DNA of 64,000 nt from Chrysomallon squamiferum. Taxonomy: Eukaryota; Mollusca; Gastropoda; Neomphalida; Peltospiridae. The stretch lies in the NCBI GenBank assembly GCA_012295275.1, contig CM022665.1, forward strand, positions 33,226,022 to 33,290,021, in the 5' to 3' direction. Below the pieces are notes generated by a model that made no database searches, was not told the DNA's origin, and saw nothing but the letters and a program-made list of their open reading frames with translations. Both the position numbers and the translations under genes were made by a program. Of this stretch, positions 1 through 10,748 are shown piece after piece (position 1 is the first letter of the stretch; every line of letters starts with the position of its first letter).

Positions 1-472
1 GGAGAATGTTTGGTTATTATGATACAATATAACAAAATTCCAGAAAAACAATAAATCCAATGAAATAAATTCTGGGTACTTTTACATGCACAATGTACAA
101 TTATGCCACTGATTCTAATTAGCTAACTCCTCAGATCTGTTTATTTCAACAAATTTGGTTTAGCTGTTGTATCTATATCATAACACCTTAGTGTTAAATA
201 ATGGTTTGCTCCATTTTCTACCTTGGATTGATAGGCTCATCTGAACAAGAAATTGAAATTTGCAAAAAATAATACATGTCAGTATGAAATTCCCAGCTGG
301 AATCTGATTCATGTGATGATAATTTTTTAACTTATGCAGCTGACTTTGTTTATTATTATTTTTTATGAACTGGTTTCATAAGCAGGACTTAATTGATTAT
401 GTTACCATGATCAAACACCAAGGGATACATATACATACATATACATATATTCGTACATATAAGTATGCTTGC

Positions 473-1437
473 ATGCATACATAGATGCATGAGTACGTTC
501 ATACAGATGTACCTATTGTTAATATGCATATCATAGTTAAAATATAGTTAAAATAGAATGATATCATTCTGTCAATTCAAACATGTGTGTGTGTGTGTTT
601 TGGTTTACATTTGTTTTGATTGACCATTTAATTATGAACTGTCAACATCTGTTAAATATGATCGCTACAGGTTATATTTGTAAAAAAAAGGCACCTGGAA
701 GAAATGGCACTATGCATTCTTGGAAAAAATGGCACCTGAAAAGAAAATGTTATTGTTTACTGACATTTAATTATAGGTGAAATCCTTACATTATAAAAAC
801 ATTTCATAATTGCACATAAAAAACCAGTGCATGAAAAACATTTGACATAATGATTTAATGTCAGTAATAATATAATCTGCAGCTAATATCATATTTAACA
901 ATTGGTGATAGTTCATAATATCAGTCCGAACAAATGTAAACCAATAATAACCCCCAAATATACATATATGTGTCTTATGCTATGTTTGAACTGACAGAAT
1001 GATGTCATTCTGAAGGATATTTTAACTATGTGTATTAAGATTAGGTACATCTGTATAAACGTACTTGTGCATCTATGTATAAGGTGTTGGTCACAACAGA
1101 GGTGGAAACCTCTGATATAGTACTGAACTTTGTTAAGCAAAACACTGTGGCTGAGTGATCCTATGCACTGAGTCATGCTATGTATATTGTATTTTTAAAT
1201 GTGATAATGATGTGCATATGTGTAAGATTAAACTGATGTAACACTGTATTTTGTTAAGCAAAACCAAGTGGCTGAGTGATGCTATATATAAATATACATG
1301 TATGTAACAATATTGCATGAATAAACTGTATTTTCAAAATTACTTTTAAGTTGTTGTTTTTTTAAGAAAAAATAAATAAGGGCCATTTTTTCCAAATTTG
1401 CATAGTGCCATTTCTTCTGGGTGACATTTTTTTCCAG
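473..1437. repeat. two pairs of inverted repeats in the order A-B-A'-B'
   Basis: Arm A (about 473-590) reappears reverse-complemented at about 975-1083. Shared landmarks are the 'acagatgtacct' stretch, 'atagttaaaatat' and the palindromic core 'agaatgatatcattct', which has one change in A'. Arm B (about 683-745, containing 'gaagaaatggcactatgca') reappears reverse-complemented at about 1370-1437. A simple foldback element would give A-B-B'-A', so this order implies two inversions or a later rearrangement. The arms were aligned by eye and are imperfect. Confidence 0.6.
1121..1286 (+). repeat. imperfect direct repeat pair, about 48 bp, period about 117 bp
   Basis: The phrase 'ttgttaagcaaaac' followed by 'gtggctgagtgat' and 'ctat' occurs at about 1121-1168 and again at about 1238-1286. 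The copies sit between the two inverted-repeat arms. No coding potential is seen. Confidence 0.6.
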
Positions 1438-2868
1438 TTCCATAATTTCCTACACCCCATGTAGATACATTACAGAAAGCATAGATCAAAATAAATACCA
1501 AGTTCATGTATTTAAAAAAAAATGAACCTGGTGGAATGTAATCAGAAGAACAATCATTCTTTTTTTCCCCTCTGTGACAATCTGTATCTTTAAATTCTAA
1601 TGTTTTTATCAGGAAGGAGCTGATAAAATATTCCTGTTTCATCTGCATCATATTTACAAAGAATCATGCCATTGAAACATATTTGTGGGTTGAGTCATCA
1701 GCCCATTCATTCTTCACCACAAATCTTTCTAAATGCTATTTGACCCCTTTCTTTAAATTTATCCAGCCATCCAGATTAAAAGAAAAAGAACAACAATCTT
1801 AAAATATTTTGTTATATTTGTTTTTATCTGTTAGGCTGAATAACTCAGTTTGATTGTTTTTTTATAATTAATTTATAGGAGGGCAGCTGAACATGTCCTG
1901 ACCTTTTGACTGGAGAGTTAAAAGGTTAACACGTTTATTTATTTATTTATTTTGGTCCACAGTGTTTGTCTTTTATATAAAACAAGCATATACCAAATAC
2001 ATTTGGTATGGTAATAATAATAACAGCTTTCGATTTGTAAAAAAATACATGATTTATACAATGCAAAAAACCCAACAGTTAATATGATTAAAGTAGTATT
2101 AAAATAATAAGCTTGACAGCAATTGACTGAGATGTATAACATTTGTTAAATAGGGATTAACATTTATTTATTTATTTTAATTTTTACCTTTGATATTTAA
2201 AAAAATAATATTACACATTACAATTAAAGTTTGTGTTGTTCCATATAGGAAAAGAGTAGTACAAAGATGCATTTAATACTTTTTAAATGTATCTGTCCCC
2301 ATCCACATACAGTAATAATAATACAGCTTTGTAAAGTACCTCACTTGAATAAGAATGAGAATCTAATCCAGCTGTTTTAAATTTATTTCCAAGAAGGAAA
2401 ACATATTATTTAACTTGTTTTTGTTTTTTTAACTTTTTTATTTATTTTTTAAATGTTACTCTTTATTTATTTATTTATTTTTAAAATATATCTCTCTTTT
2501 AAATAGTAACTTTTTATAAGCTGACTGTTCTTTATGTATGTTTTTTAATTTATGCTCACACTGTTTTTATCTGGAGCTATCAATCTGACAAGTCACCATG
2601 CCTGAATGCAGACTGATCTAAGACTGATCCGTGCCTTAGATGACAGCCACTGTGTAGTCAGTCTTTTTCTATCCAGCATTTAGCCTAAGAACCTCTATCA
2701 CAGTGCATAATATTTTTGAAATGGCTGGCATAGGAATGATTTTGATTTTGATTTAATCTTCATATTCTTTTTATAGAGATGACCTAAATTTTGAGGAACG
2801 TTTTAACTGTAAAGATCCTAACATTTTTTTTAGTTATTATATTTGCTGATAAAACTGAATGTATATAT

Positions 2869-2899
<31 letters not shown>

Positions 2900-3666
2900 A
2901 ATTGAAATACAAATTTTTGATATGATGCCAGGGTTTGGTCTTCTATTACAGTTACATTTTTACCATTAGAATTAACACACTTCAGATAAAAGAGATACTA
3001 GATCACACTCTGTTTTATGTAGTGCTACGTCTGTTATGTGTTGCATAATAAAAGAAAAAAGAAAGAAAAATAATAGAAGTTAATTATTCACAGTTATACA
3101 TCTGTGGGATTTGTTTTCATTCATAATCCTCTTTTTTATTTAACAGGTGAAGAATAATATCTCATATGAAATGGAAGCTTTGCTGTTTATAGATGTGACA
3201 AAAATACTACAAGGATGACTTTATAACAATTTTTAATTTCTAATACTTATGCAAAGACTAAATAATAATAATAATAATGATGATAAGAGATCAATAAAAA
3301 TCATCAATTCAAAAAAATGAAAATAAATATGTTTGTGTTTAAAATATTCAGAATTTATTCTTGTAAATTTTTTTTATAAATTTGACTTCTAGAGTGTGAA
3401 ATTAAATTTCTTTTATTAATAATTTCTTAATATTTCAGAATCACTGTAAAATCGTCACATGGAATCTGAGCTTTGGAAAGATAAAAAATAGCAACTGAGG
3501 ATTAAGTGGAGAGGATTTCATTTCTGGAACAACCTCTACAGAAAAAGAATAACAAAATATGACATTTGAAATAAAGTTTTTACAGAAGTTAAGTAATGGT
3601 GCATTTATAACTTATTTTAAGAAAAATGAATAAAGAAAAGGAAAGAAATTAAGAAACATTTTGTAT

Positions 3667-3697
<31 letters not shown>

Positions 3698-3839
3698 AAG
3701 CCTGGTTGAAAACATAGAATCATAGATGATTTTTATTTTTCACAGAATTACCAAACTGTAAATTTTCAGGACGATAGTGTCTGCTGTAGAAGCCTTGAGA
3801 AGACAAGAGATTCCATTTGTATACTAGTTTTAAGTCAAC

Positions 3840-4740
3840 AAGAGTAGTAGGTTTATAGAACAATTCACAAAACACCAAACAAAGTACTTACTTTATATAC
3901 ACTAGACAAACACATAATGCAAAACATATACCATGCACATCAAAAACAACAAACAAATGACCAACCAAACAAATACCATATACAATATGCCATACATGAT
4001 ACAGGTCACAGCACACAACATACTTTATGAAGAAAAATACAAAACAAACAAAACATACAATACTGATGACAACAAACTAAATTTACACAAAACGATCACA
4101 CACAAAACACAAAACAAAATATAGCATATGACATACATCAGACAAAGCGAACAGAAGACAGACATTCCCTGGTAAAAACAAAAGATAAAATAAACTATAT
4201 ATTACACAGAGAAAACCTTACAGAATACATTATTCAGGATTCATCTCAAAATATCAACAAAAAAAAAGAAGACATACTTGCCACACCAGAGAAAAAACCC
4301 CACAATAATACAAGACAAACTACAAACATCATAAAGGATATGGCAGATGGAACACAAGACCTATAGCAAATCAGACATCTAATGGGCACCATATAACAAA
4401 AAATAACAAAAACAAAGATGTACCACACCACACCTGACACAATACTGAAAGTCTATACTCAGCAAACATAACAGACAGCACAACAAAACAAACCACACAT
4501 ACATCACAGTGAGCACATTATACATGACATAATATATATGACACACAAACATTATAAACCCATAAAAGTAAAAACAATGAAGAGTACATGAGACATCACA
4601 CAAAACACATAAATACACCACACACTGGACAGACACAAAACACACACACAACAACTCATACACAAGACATACAGTAACTATACCAGATACATTAGCACAC
4701 CACAAACTTCACTAGACATAATACAGGATAGCCACTACAC
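3840..4740. other. strongly A+C-skewed (G- and T-poor) block, non-coding
   Basis: For about 900 bases the plus strand is dominated by A and C (words such as 'acaaaacac', 'cacacaa', 'acatac'), unlike the A/T-balanced flanks. It is not a simple microsatellite, because the unit drifts continuously. The skew keeps frames open on the opposite strand, and those open frames have Cys/Val/Phe-rich low-complexity translations that I do not accept as genes. It may be a decayed (ACAAA)n- or (ACACA)n-type satellite. Confidence 0.55.
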
Positions 4741-4761
4741 TGTGCAAGAATATCAAAGAAT

Positions 4762-4967
4762 GAAGAGAGAAAAAGATACAATGAGTTTGATTTTAAATCA
4801 GAAAAATCATATCATTACTTTAACTGTAGTTATGATATAAAGTAATTTTGAAAGATTTAAACAATAACTCTATAACTGTTTTCTTCATGTCACATAAATG
4901 GTAAACAGAAATGCCTGAACATTTTGAGAAGAAAAGAAAAATGATAAAATATATTTATTTATTTGAC

Positions 4968-5031
<64 letters not shown>

Positions 5032-5790
5032 ATGAATGAATGAATGAATGAATGAATTAATTTTGCATATATTTTCAACTTTTTTATGTAAGTTACTGGC
5101 ATTTCTTGGTTTCTTTTCACAGGATGACATGAGGAAATGAAGACAGAAAAACACAGATACAGTGGCTAGGATACAAAAAAGGAATGGTTTTTCATTTTTC
5201 TTTGAGCTGACAACATTTGGGTTGGACTGTTTGTAATTTAACGTAGTTATCAGACTCTTAATACTGACATCTAAAAATGCATTTTCTGCTTTATAATTCA
5301 TAGGCTAAGAAGACAAAAGAATCAAGATAGAAGAAGACCCACTGAGTTCGATTTCAAACCAGAAAACAAATCTATTACTTTAACTGTAATTATGAAATAA
5401 AATGAATTTTATATCGTATCTCAAAATAATTTTGAAAGATTTAAATAATTACTTCTTAAATTTATAACCTTTTTTTATTCATATCACCTAAACGGAAAAT
5501 AAAAACTCCTATACATTTGGAGCAGAAAAAAATTATAAAATCAAATATTTTTTATTTTCTTGAAAGTAATAATAATAATAAATTAATTAATTTTGTGCTT
5601 GTTTTCAGTTTGTTTTCACAGGATGACAAGAGGAAGATGAAGACAGATGAAGCAGTGTTCAGGGCACAAAAAAGGAAAGTATTTTTCATTTTTCTTTGAG
5701 CTGCCAGCATTTGACTGGAGTGTACACATTTTAAGTAGTCATCAGACTCTTTACACTGATGCCTACACACGCATGTTACTATAATTAAAA
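4762..5790 (+). repeat. head-to-tail duplication of a ~500-560 bp unit
   Basis: Unit 1 begins near 4762 and unit 2 near 5325. Paired landmarks are 'attactttaactgta' (4815 and 5372), 'aataattttgaaagattt' type sequence, 'ttcacaggatgaca' (about 5118 and 5617) and 'tttttcatttttctttgagctg' (about 5188 and 5680). The spacing shrinks from about 556 to about 499 because unit 1 carries a long (AAT)n/(AAAT)n/(AATG)n expansion at about 4968-5055. A third diverged copy lies at 10060-10320. No conserved open frame spans the copies, so this is probably a non-coding dispersed or satellite repeat. Confidence 0.7.
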
Positions 5791-6790
5791 TAAATAATAA
5801 CCAAGTATGAGATATTTTTATGATGTATTAAAAACACTGAGATGATTTTGTTTTTCACACCTTCAGTACTGGCTTTATAATCCTAACCCTGAAAAGAAAA
5901 CCATTTTACTGCTTATGATAGTGTCTGTCAGAAATTAAATTCAATTTAAAAAGAAAAAAGAAGAGAACCTCTTTAATTAGGGTACACATATTGTTAATCA
6001 TATATTTGTGTGTATGTGTGTGACTAAGTGCTACAGTAATAGCAAATAAACACCATATAATAAATATTTGTTTTTATCATTTTTGTAAACTCTCCATTAC
6101 TGCAGTTATGTTTGCTCTTACTTATATTTCTGCTGCTTACAAGTTGTAATAATACTAAAAATTGCAGTAAATGGTGATGATGATAATAATAATAATAATC
6201 ATAAGTATACTTACATGAATCCATTCCTAAATAAATAGTTAATAAATTATGAAACAAAATTTAATAATATTGTTGACATAGACATCAAAAATAAATAAAT
6301 AAATAATGTGACACACAATAATTAAATGTACTGAGTAAAAGAAAATGCGGTTCACAAAACATGCTGTCAGAAATACATTTTGTTAGATACTTTTATAAAC
6401 ATAAAAGAGGAAACTATCGCCATTCCAAAGAACTGTTTTTAATTAATAAAAAATTAAATTAAAAATGTTCTCCTCTTTATTGACAGATAAATATTTTACA
6501 GGCTCTGGGAAGGAACATACATGAATTTTCTTATTTTTCTAACTGAATAATATAGAGAGAGGTGTGGTGTCAGCTCACATTAATTATTAAAAAAAAAAAT
6601 AATAATAAAAAAAAAAATAATAATAATAATAAATGTATTATTAACTAATAATGTTTTAAAAATAATATTAAATAAAAAAATTAATATATGTGTAATATTG
6701 TAATTTTAAAAATATGTTCAATTTGACATTCATCAAATAAAAAATATAATAAATAAATAAATAAAATAAAATAATTTTCATTGAGGATTA

Positions 6791-6796
6791 TTTATT
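6791..6796 (-). terminator. polyadenylation signal AATAAA of gene A
   Basis: A canonical AATAAA lies on the minus strand about 43 nt downstream of the gene A stop codon (6839-6841). This implies a short 3' UTR. Confidence 0.6.
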
Positions 6797-6838
6797 CTGA
6801 TAAAAATTAGTATTAGTTATAAAATTGTGTTTTCACAA

Positions 6839-7512
6839 CTAAATTAAAATAATAGTACCACTAGATGGCCCTGGAACAGGATCTATTTTATTCCTGGATC
6901 CATAATAGCTGAATCCTCCAGCTTTCTTAGACTGACCATATCCTATATTCACACCTCCTGCACCAAATGACCTCAGCTTCTCCATCAGCATACCTGCAGG
7001 TCGACCTAGAGGAACAACATTTGGATTAGTATTTCTACAGTACTGCATTATATTAATTTACTACACTACAGTTACATAAATATTATACTTAGTACTAATA
7101 ATTGTTGTTGTAGTAGGAATGTTATTTTTATCTTCACATTTAATATTTATATTAATATTAAAAATTAAATGTAATTTAATTTGCAGTAATTAATCTTACA
7201 AATGACTGAACAAATATCATTATTTTGCTTAAGATTTACTTACTTGGGGGGTCAGGTGCATCTGGTCCTATACCAAGCATCTGCATCATCATTTTCATCT
7301 GCAGCATTTGAGTCATCATTTCACTAGATCTCCCTGATTAAAAGGTCATGATTAGTTACAAAGTCTTCAACTCGTGCAATGTACAATACATGTTCTTTTC
7401 TTGTTTTGGTTTTATTTATTGCTTTGTTTGTTTGTTTATGGCAAAGCCTTCTTCAGCTTTTTTAATCAGATATTTATCTTCTTCTTCTTCTTCATCTTAT
7501 TATTATTATTAT

Positions 7513-7583
<71 letters not shown>

Positions 7584-8291
7584 TTACTACTACTACTACC
7601 ACTACTACTACTACTGCTGCTGCTACAGTTATCTTAACTTACCCATGCCCCCACTGCCTGCATCACCACCCAACAACTGTGCCATCTGTGAAACCGACCC
7701 ACCGATTCCACCTGTACCAAATCCCATTGCTCCAGGCCCAGCATTCTGACCCAGAGTAGGAGTTCTAGATCCTCCTGAAATTAACAGTTTAAAAACAAAA
7801 GTTAATAATGAGTGGAATTTATTTCAAGTTGTTTATTCTTTTCTGTTGTTCTTAGTTTAAAAATATATTACAGCAGCTAGGGGCTAGTGAATAATTATCA
7901 TCTGGTGCTAATGCAAATCTGCTTAGAACTGTCACACAGCAAATAGGGATAAGCTACTCTAAACATTTTAGCATGAGTACAGAACTGTTAATTATGAAAC
8001 CATGCTATAGTGTACTCTGTAACAAGAGGTTTAAAAGTTATTAAATATTACTTACGTGTTGGAGGGTCAGGGGCATCTCCTAATAACATCTGCATCATCA
8101 TCACTGTCGCTGCTAGGTTCATGCCTGCAAATATACCACCATTTATAAATTAACCGTTAGTTTTTTAGTAATTTTAGTAATTTTGTTTTATTTCTATAGT
8201 GATATTATGTTCTAAGACAATGAACATCTCCATTTCGTTTTTATTTATTTTTATTTTTATTTATTTATTTATTTGTTTATTATTATTATTA

Positions 8292-8344
<53 letters not shown>

Positions 8345-9116
8345 TTTTTTTCTTCTTCTTTTACATTTAGAAATACTTGAATCAGTATGAATAACACAAA
8401 CACACATTTGTATTTGTAATAACAAATCAGTCTCTAATTACTGTTGCTAATTATTTAAAAAATAAATCATGTCTTGTAAATTCACTTTTTACTTTTACCA
8501 TCTGTATCTGTGGATATGCTGTGTTGTTGAGGTCTTATATTTATTTCTTCCTATTTTTACCTTTCTAGTTGATTATTAGCTACTCGTACATACCTCCTTC
8601 ACCTCCTCCCATTCCAACTCCACTGAACTGTTCCATTCTTTCTCCTCCTCTTCCTCTCATACTTCTCATCATTTCACTACTGCCGAATCCTTCCATAACT
8701 CCTCCCATTGCTCCTCCCATTCCAACTCCAGCTCTTCGTCTTGTACCTCCTTTTCCCATTCCTCTGTCTCCTGCCATCGACTCGCTACCCACACTTCTCA
8801 AAATATCTATCATTTTTCCTATTCCCCCACTCATACCGTTCTTGCTGGTCATACCGTTCATAGAACCATCGAACACTGCGCTTATCCCAGTCTGAGGAAT
8901 GCTCTGACTTCCTGTGTATATCCACCGTGCAGACTGACCCATGCAGAGAGAGACTAAAATCAATAACACTGACAATGAACTAACACTGAATTATAATTAC
9001 TAGCTATGAGCCAATAGATAAAGTGAATCAATCTAACTATGAGTCAAAATATATATCAATGAATTAGAGTTAAAATTAAATAACTTACGAATCAGTAGTT
9101 TACAACATATCTAACT

Positions 9117-9147
<31 letters not shown>

Positions 9148-9637
9148 GAATAGAAAAAAGTATAGTAAGCTAGAACCGAAGATAAATAAATAAAAATAAA
9201 AATAAAAATAAAAATAAAAATAAAAATAAAAATAAAATAAAATAAAATAAAATTTAAAAACATAAATAAAAATAATAAATAAACGTTAAACATTATTATA
9301 TTGTCTTTAACAATGCTCTGATCAATGAAAATTAAATAGGATACATGACTAGGATAAAAACCGATCTAAAGAAAGATTCTGTACATGACAAGAAAACGAA
9401 GTGAAATCGGTTTGTTTCATGTTTAGACAATTCGTGACAGCATGTCCCAAAATAGAATGTCTACAACTATTTATAAATTACATCGTCACATTTTGACATC
9501 TATATTAACACACACACAGTCACACACACAATTTTTATTTTATCTGTTTATTTATTTTCATTTTGATTTTTTTACCCAGTTTTTAAAATTAGATTATATC
9601 ATTATCGTACTGAGAAAAAAGATCTGATCCATTTGAT

Positions 9638-9697
<60 letters not shown>

Positions 9698-10571
9698 GTT
9701 CTTTTTAGATTGGTAGGGAGTTTCCTCTACTTCTTTCAGGTTTCTTCTTCTCCTTCTTTAATTGAACTATTCTCGCATAAATAGTAATAACAATAATAGT
9801 AAAAACAGCAATAATATAATTTAAAAAACTGGATTGTATATTATTAACATTATGTGTATGTTTTGTGGAAGTTGTGGATTATAAATCGTGTATTTGAGCG
9901 GAAGTTTCGGCTTCATGGCAGATGTCAGGAAAAAAGTTTAACAATATGACACGAAGAGAATATCTGAGTCAGCAAAAGAAACAAATGATTTAAACCAGTG
10001 AAAAACTGAGAAAATATATGATATGCTGAAAAGAGGTGTCTTCTTCGTTTCACATAACAGAATAAAAAGAGAAAAATGCGTCTAGGGCGCAAACAAGGAA
10101 TGGTTTTTCATTTTTCTTAGGGTTGCCGGCATTTGGGTTGGAGTGTTTCTATTTTAACGTAGTTATCAGACTCTTTACACTAACATCTACACATGCATGT
10201 TCTGCTTTTATAATACAAAGGCAAAAGAATGAAGGCAGAAAAAGACACAGTCAGTATGATTCCAAACCAGAAAATTCAAACTATTATTTGAACTGTCATT
10301 ATCAAATAAAATGAATTAAATAAAAAATAAATAAATACAAAATAAATAATAAAAAATAAATAATAATAATAAATAAAAGAGTTCATTTGCAAACTATTTT
10401 CTTACAATATACACAATGTATTTCAGTATTAAAAATATATATTAATTTTAACAAAGGAAAGAAGACAAAAATAAGAAGCAAAAGAACATAAAAAATGTCT
10501 TGTACTGAGAAGAATAAATAATACTTACGTAAGGCGAAGGTTGTTGCCAATACTAAAATCATGATACTCAA
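6839..10571 (-). CDS. gene A: secreted Met/Gly-rich protein, 6 exons, all introns phase 1
   Basis: I assemble six minus-strand exons: 10571-10529, 8953-8594, 8124-8056, 7774-7643, 7333-7244 and 7005-6839. They give 861 nt, or 286 aa plus stop. Every junction uses GT-AG and every intron is phase 1. Exon 1 plus the start of exon 2 make a classic signal peptide (MSIMILVLATTFALLSLCMG, cleavage near GQS/A); its single Cys is the only one in the protein. Exon 2 is Gly/Met-rich with a basic TRRR patch. Exons 3 and 5 are duplicates ending in MMMQMLLGDAPDPP and MMMQMLGIGPDAPDPP. Exon 4 is Gly-rich. Exon 6 ends in a Gly/Ser/Tyr-rich tail. About 12% of residues are Met. I recognise no family. The composition fits an extracellular matrix, mucus or shell-type secretion, which is inference only. 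The structure itself is well supported. Confidence 0.85.
7497..7624. repeat. (TTA)n then (CTA)n microsatellite in intron 4 of gene A
   Basis: Several 'tta' units pass into a long run of 'cta' units with a few interruptions, immediately downstream of the exon 4 donor on the coding strand. The resulting poly-Tyr and poly-Leu frames are artefacts. Confidence 0.9.
8279..8344. repeat. (TTA)n microsatellite in intron 2 of gene A
   Basis: About 20 consecutive 'tta' units with one interruption lie between exons 2 and 3 of gene A. Confidence 0.9.
9118..9255. repeat. poly-A and (AAAATA)n tracts in intron 1 of gene A
   Basis: A homopolymer A run (about 9118-9143) is followed at about 9185-9255 by hexamer-like 'aaaata' repeats that grade into 'aaaat'. 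Confidence 0.85.
9640..9694. repeat. (CT)n dinucleotide repeat in intron 1 of gene A
   Basis: This is an uninterrupted run of about 27 CT units inside intron 1 of gene A. Confidence 0.95.
10060..10320 (+). repeat. third copy of the 4.8-5.8 kb repeat, inside intron 1 of gene A
   Basis: It shares 'aggaatggtttttcattttt', 'acgtagttatcagactctt' and the closing 'aaataaaatgaatt' with the duplication at 4762-5790, in the same orientation and order. Members of the family therefore lie on both sides of gene A and within it. Confidence 0.7.
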
Positions 10572-10654
10572 CGTGATGTCTAAGCGGTTGCTCTTTCTTA
10601 TTCAGTCCGGACTAAAATAACTATTTATCTCTCTAAATATATCCTAATCTGCCA

Positions 10655-10670
10655 CTTATAGCCCCGCCCC
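10655..10670 (-). promoter_or_regulatory. core promoter of gene A: GC box plus TATA box
   Basis: Read on the minus strand, GGGGCGGGGC (10670-10661) directly abuts CTATAAG (TATAAG at 10660-10655), 84 nt before the gene A ATG. A start site about 30 nt further on would give a 5' UTR of roughly 55 nt. The GC-rich box stands out in very AT-rich surroundings. The function is inferred from position and sequence only. Confidence 0.6.
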
Positions 10671-10698
10671 TTCCTAGAGTCTAGTACACCTGACACAT

Positions 10699-10748
<50 letters not shown>

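Larger units (their letters stand above)
1..3830. other. gene-free, AT-rich repeat region
   Basis: I find no convincing exon here. Open frames are short and follow microsatellites. The stretch holds inverted and direct repeats (473-1437), an (AAAT)n run near 3668-3693, a (GT)n run near 2872-2899 and several T- or A-rich tracts. A phrase around 3715-3785 resembles one around 5835-5925 (a 'gatgatttttatttttcaca' stretch followed later by 'gatagtgtctg'), so the tandem-repeat family at 4.8-5.8 kb may extend this far. Confidence 0.5.

Noticed and set aside
4246-4705. Cys/Val/Phe-rich minus-strand open frames
   Set aside because: They are a by-product of the A+C skew of the opposite strand. No start context, domain or splice support.
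7348-7749. Open frames rich in Tyr or Leu on the plus strand
   Set aside because: They are translations of the (TTA/CTA)n repeat. The real coding sequence there is exon 4 of gene A on the other strand.
8569-8895. Pro/Ile-rich plus-strand open frame
   Set aside because: It is antisense to exon 2 of gene A. The minus-strand frame has a joined signal peptide and proper splice sites.
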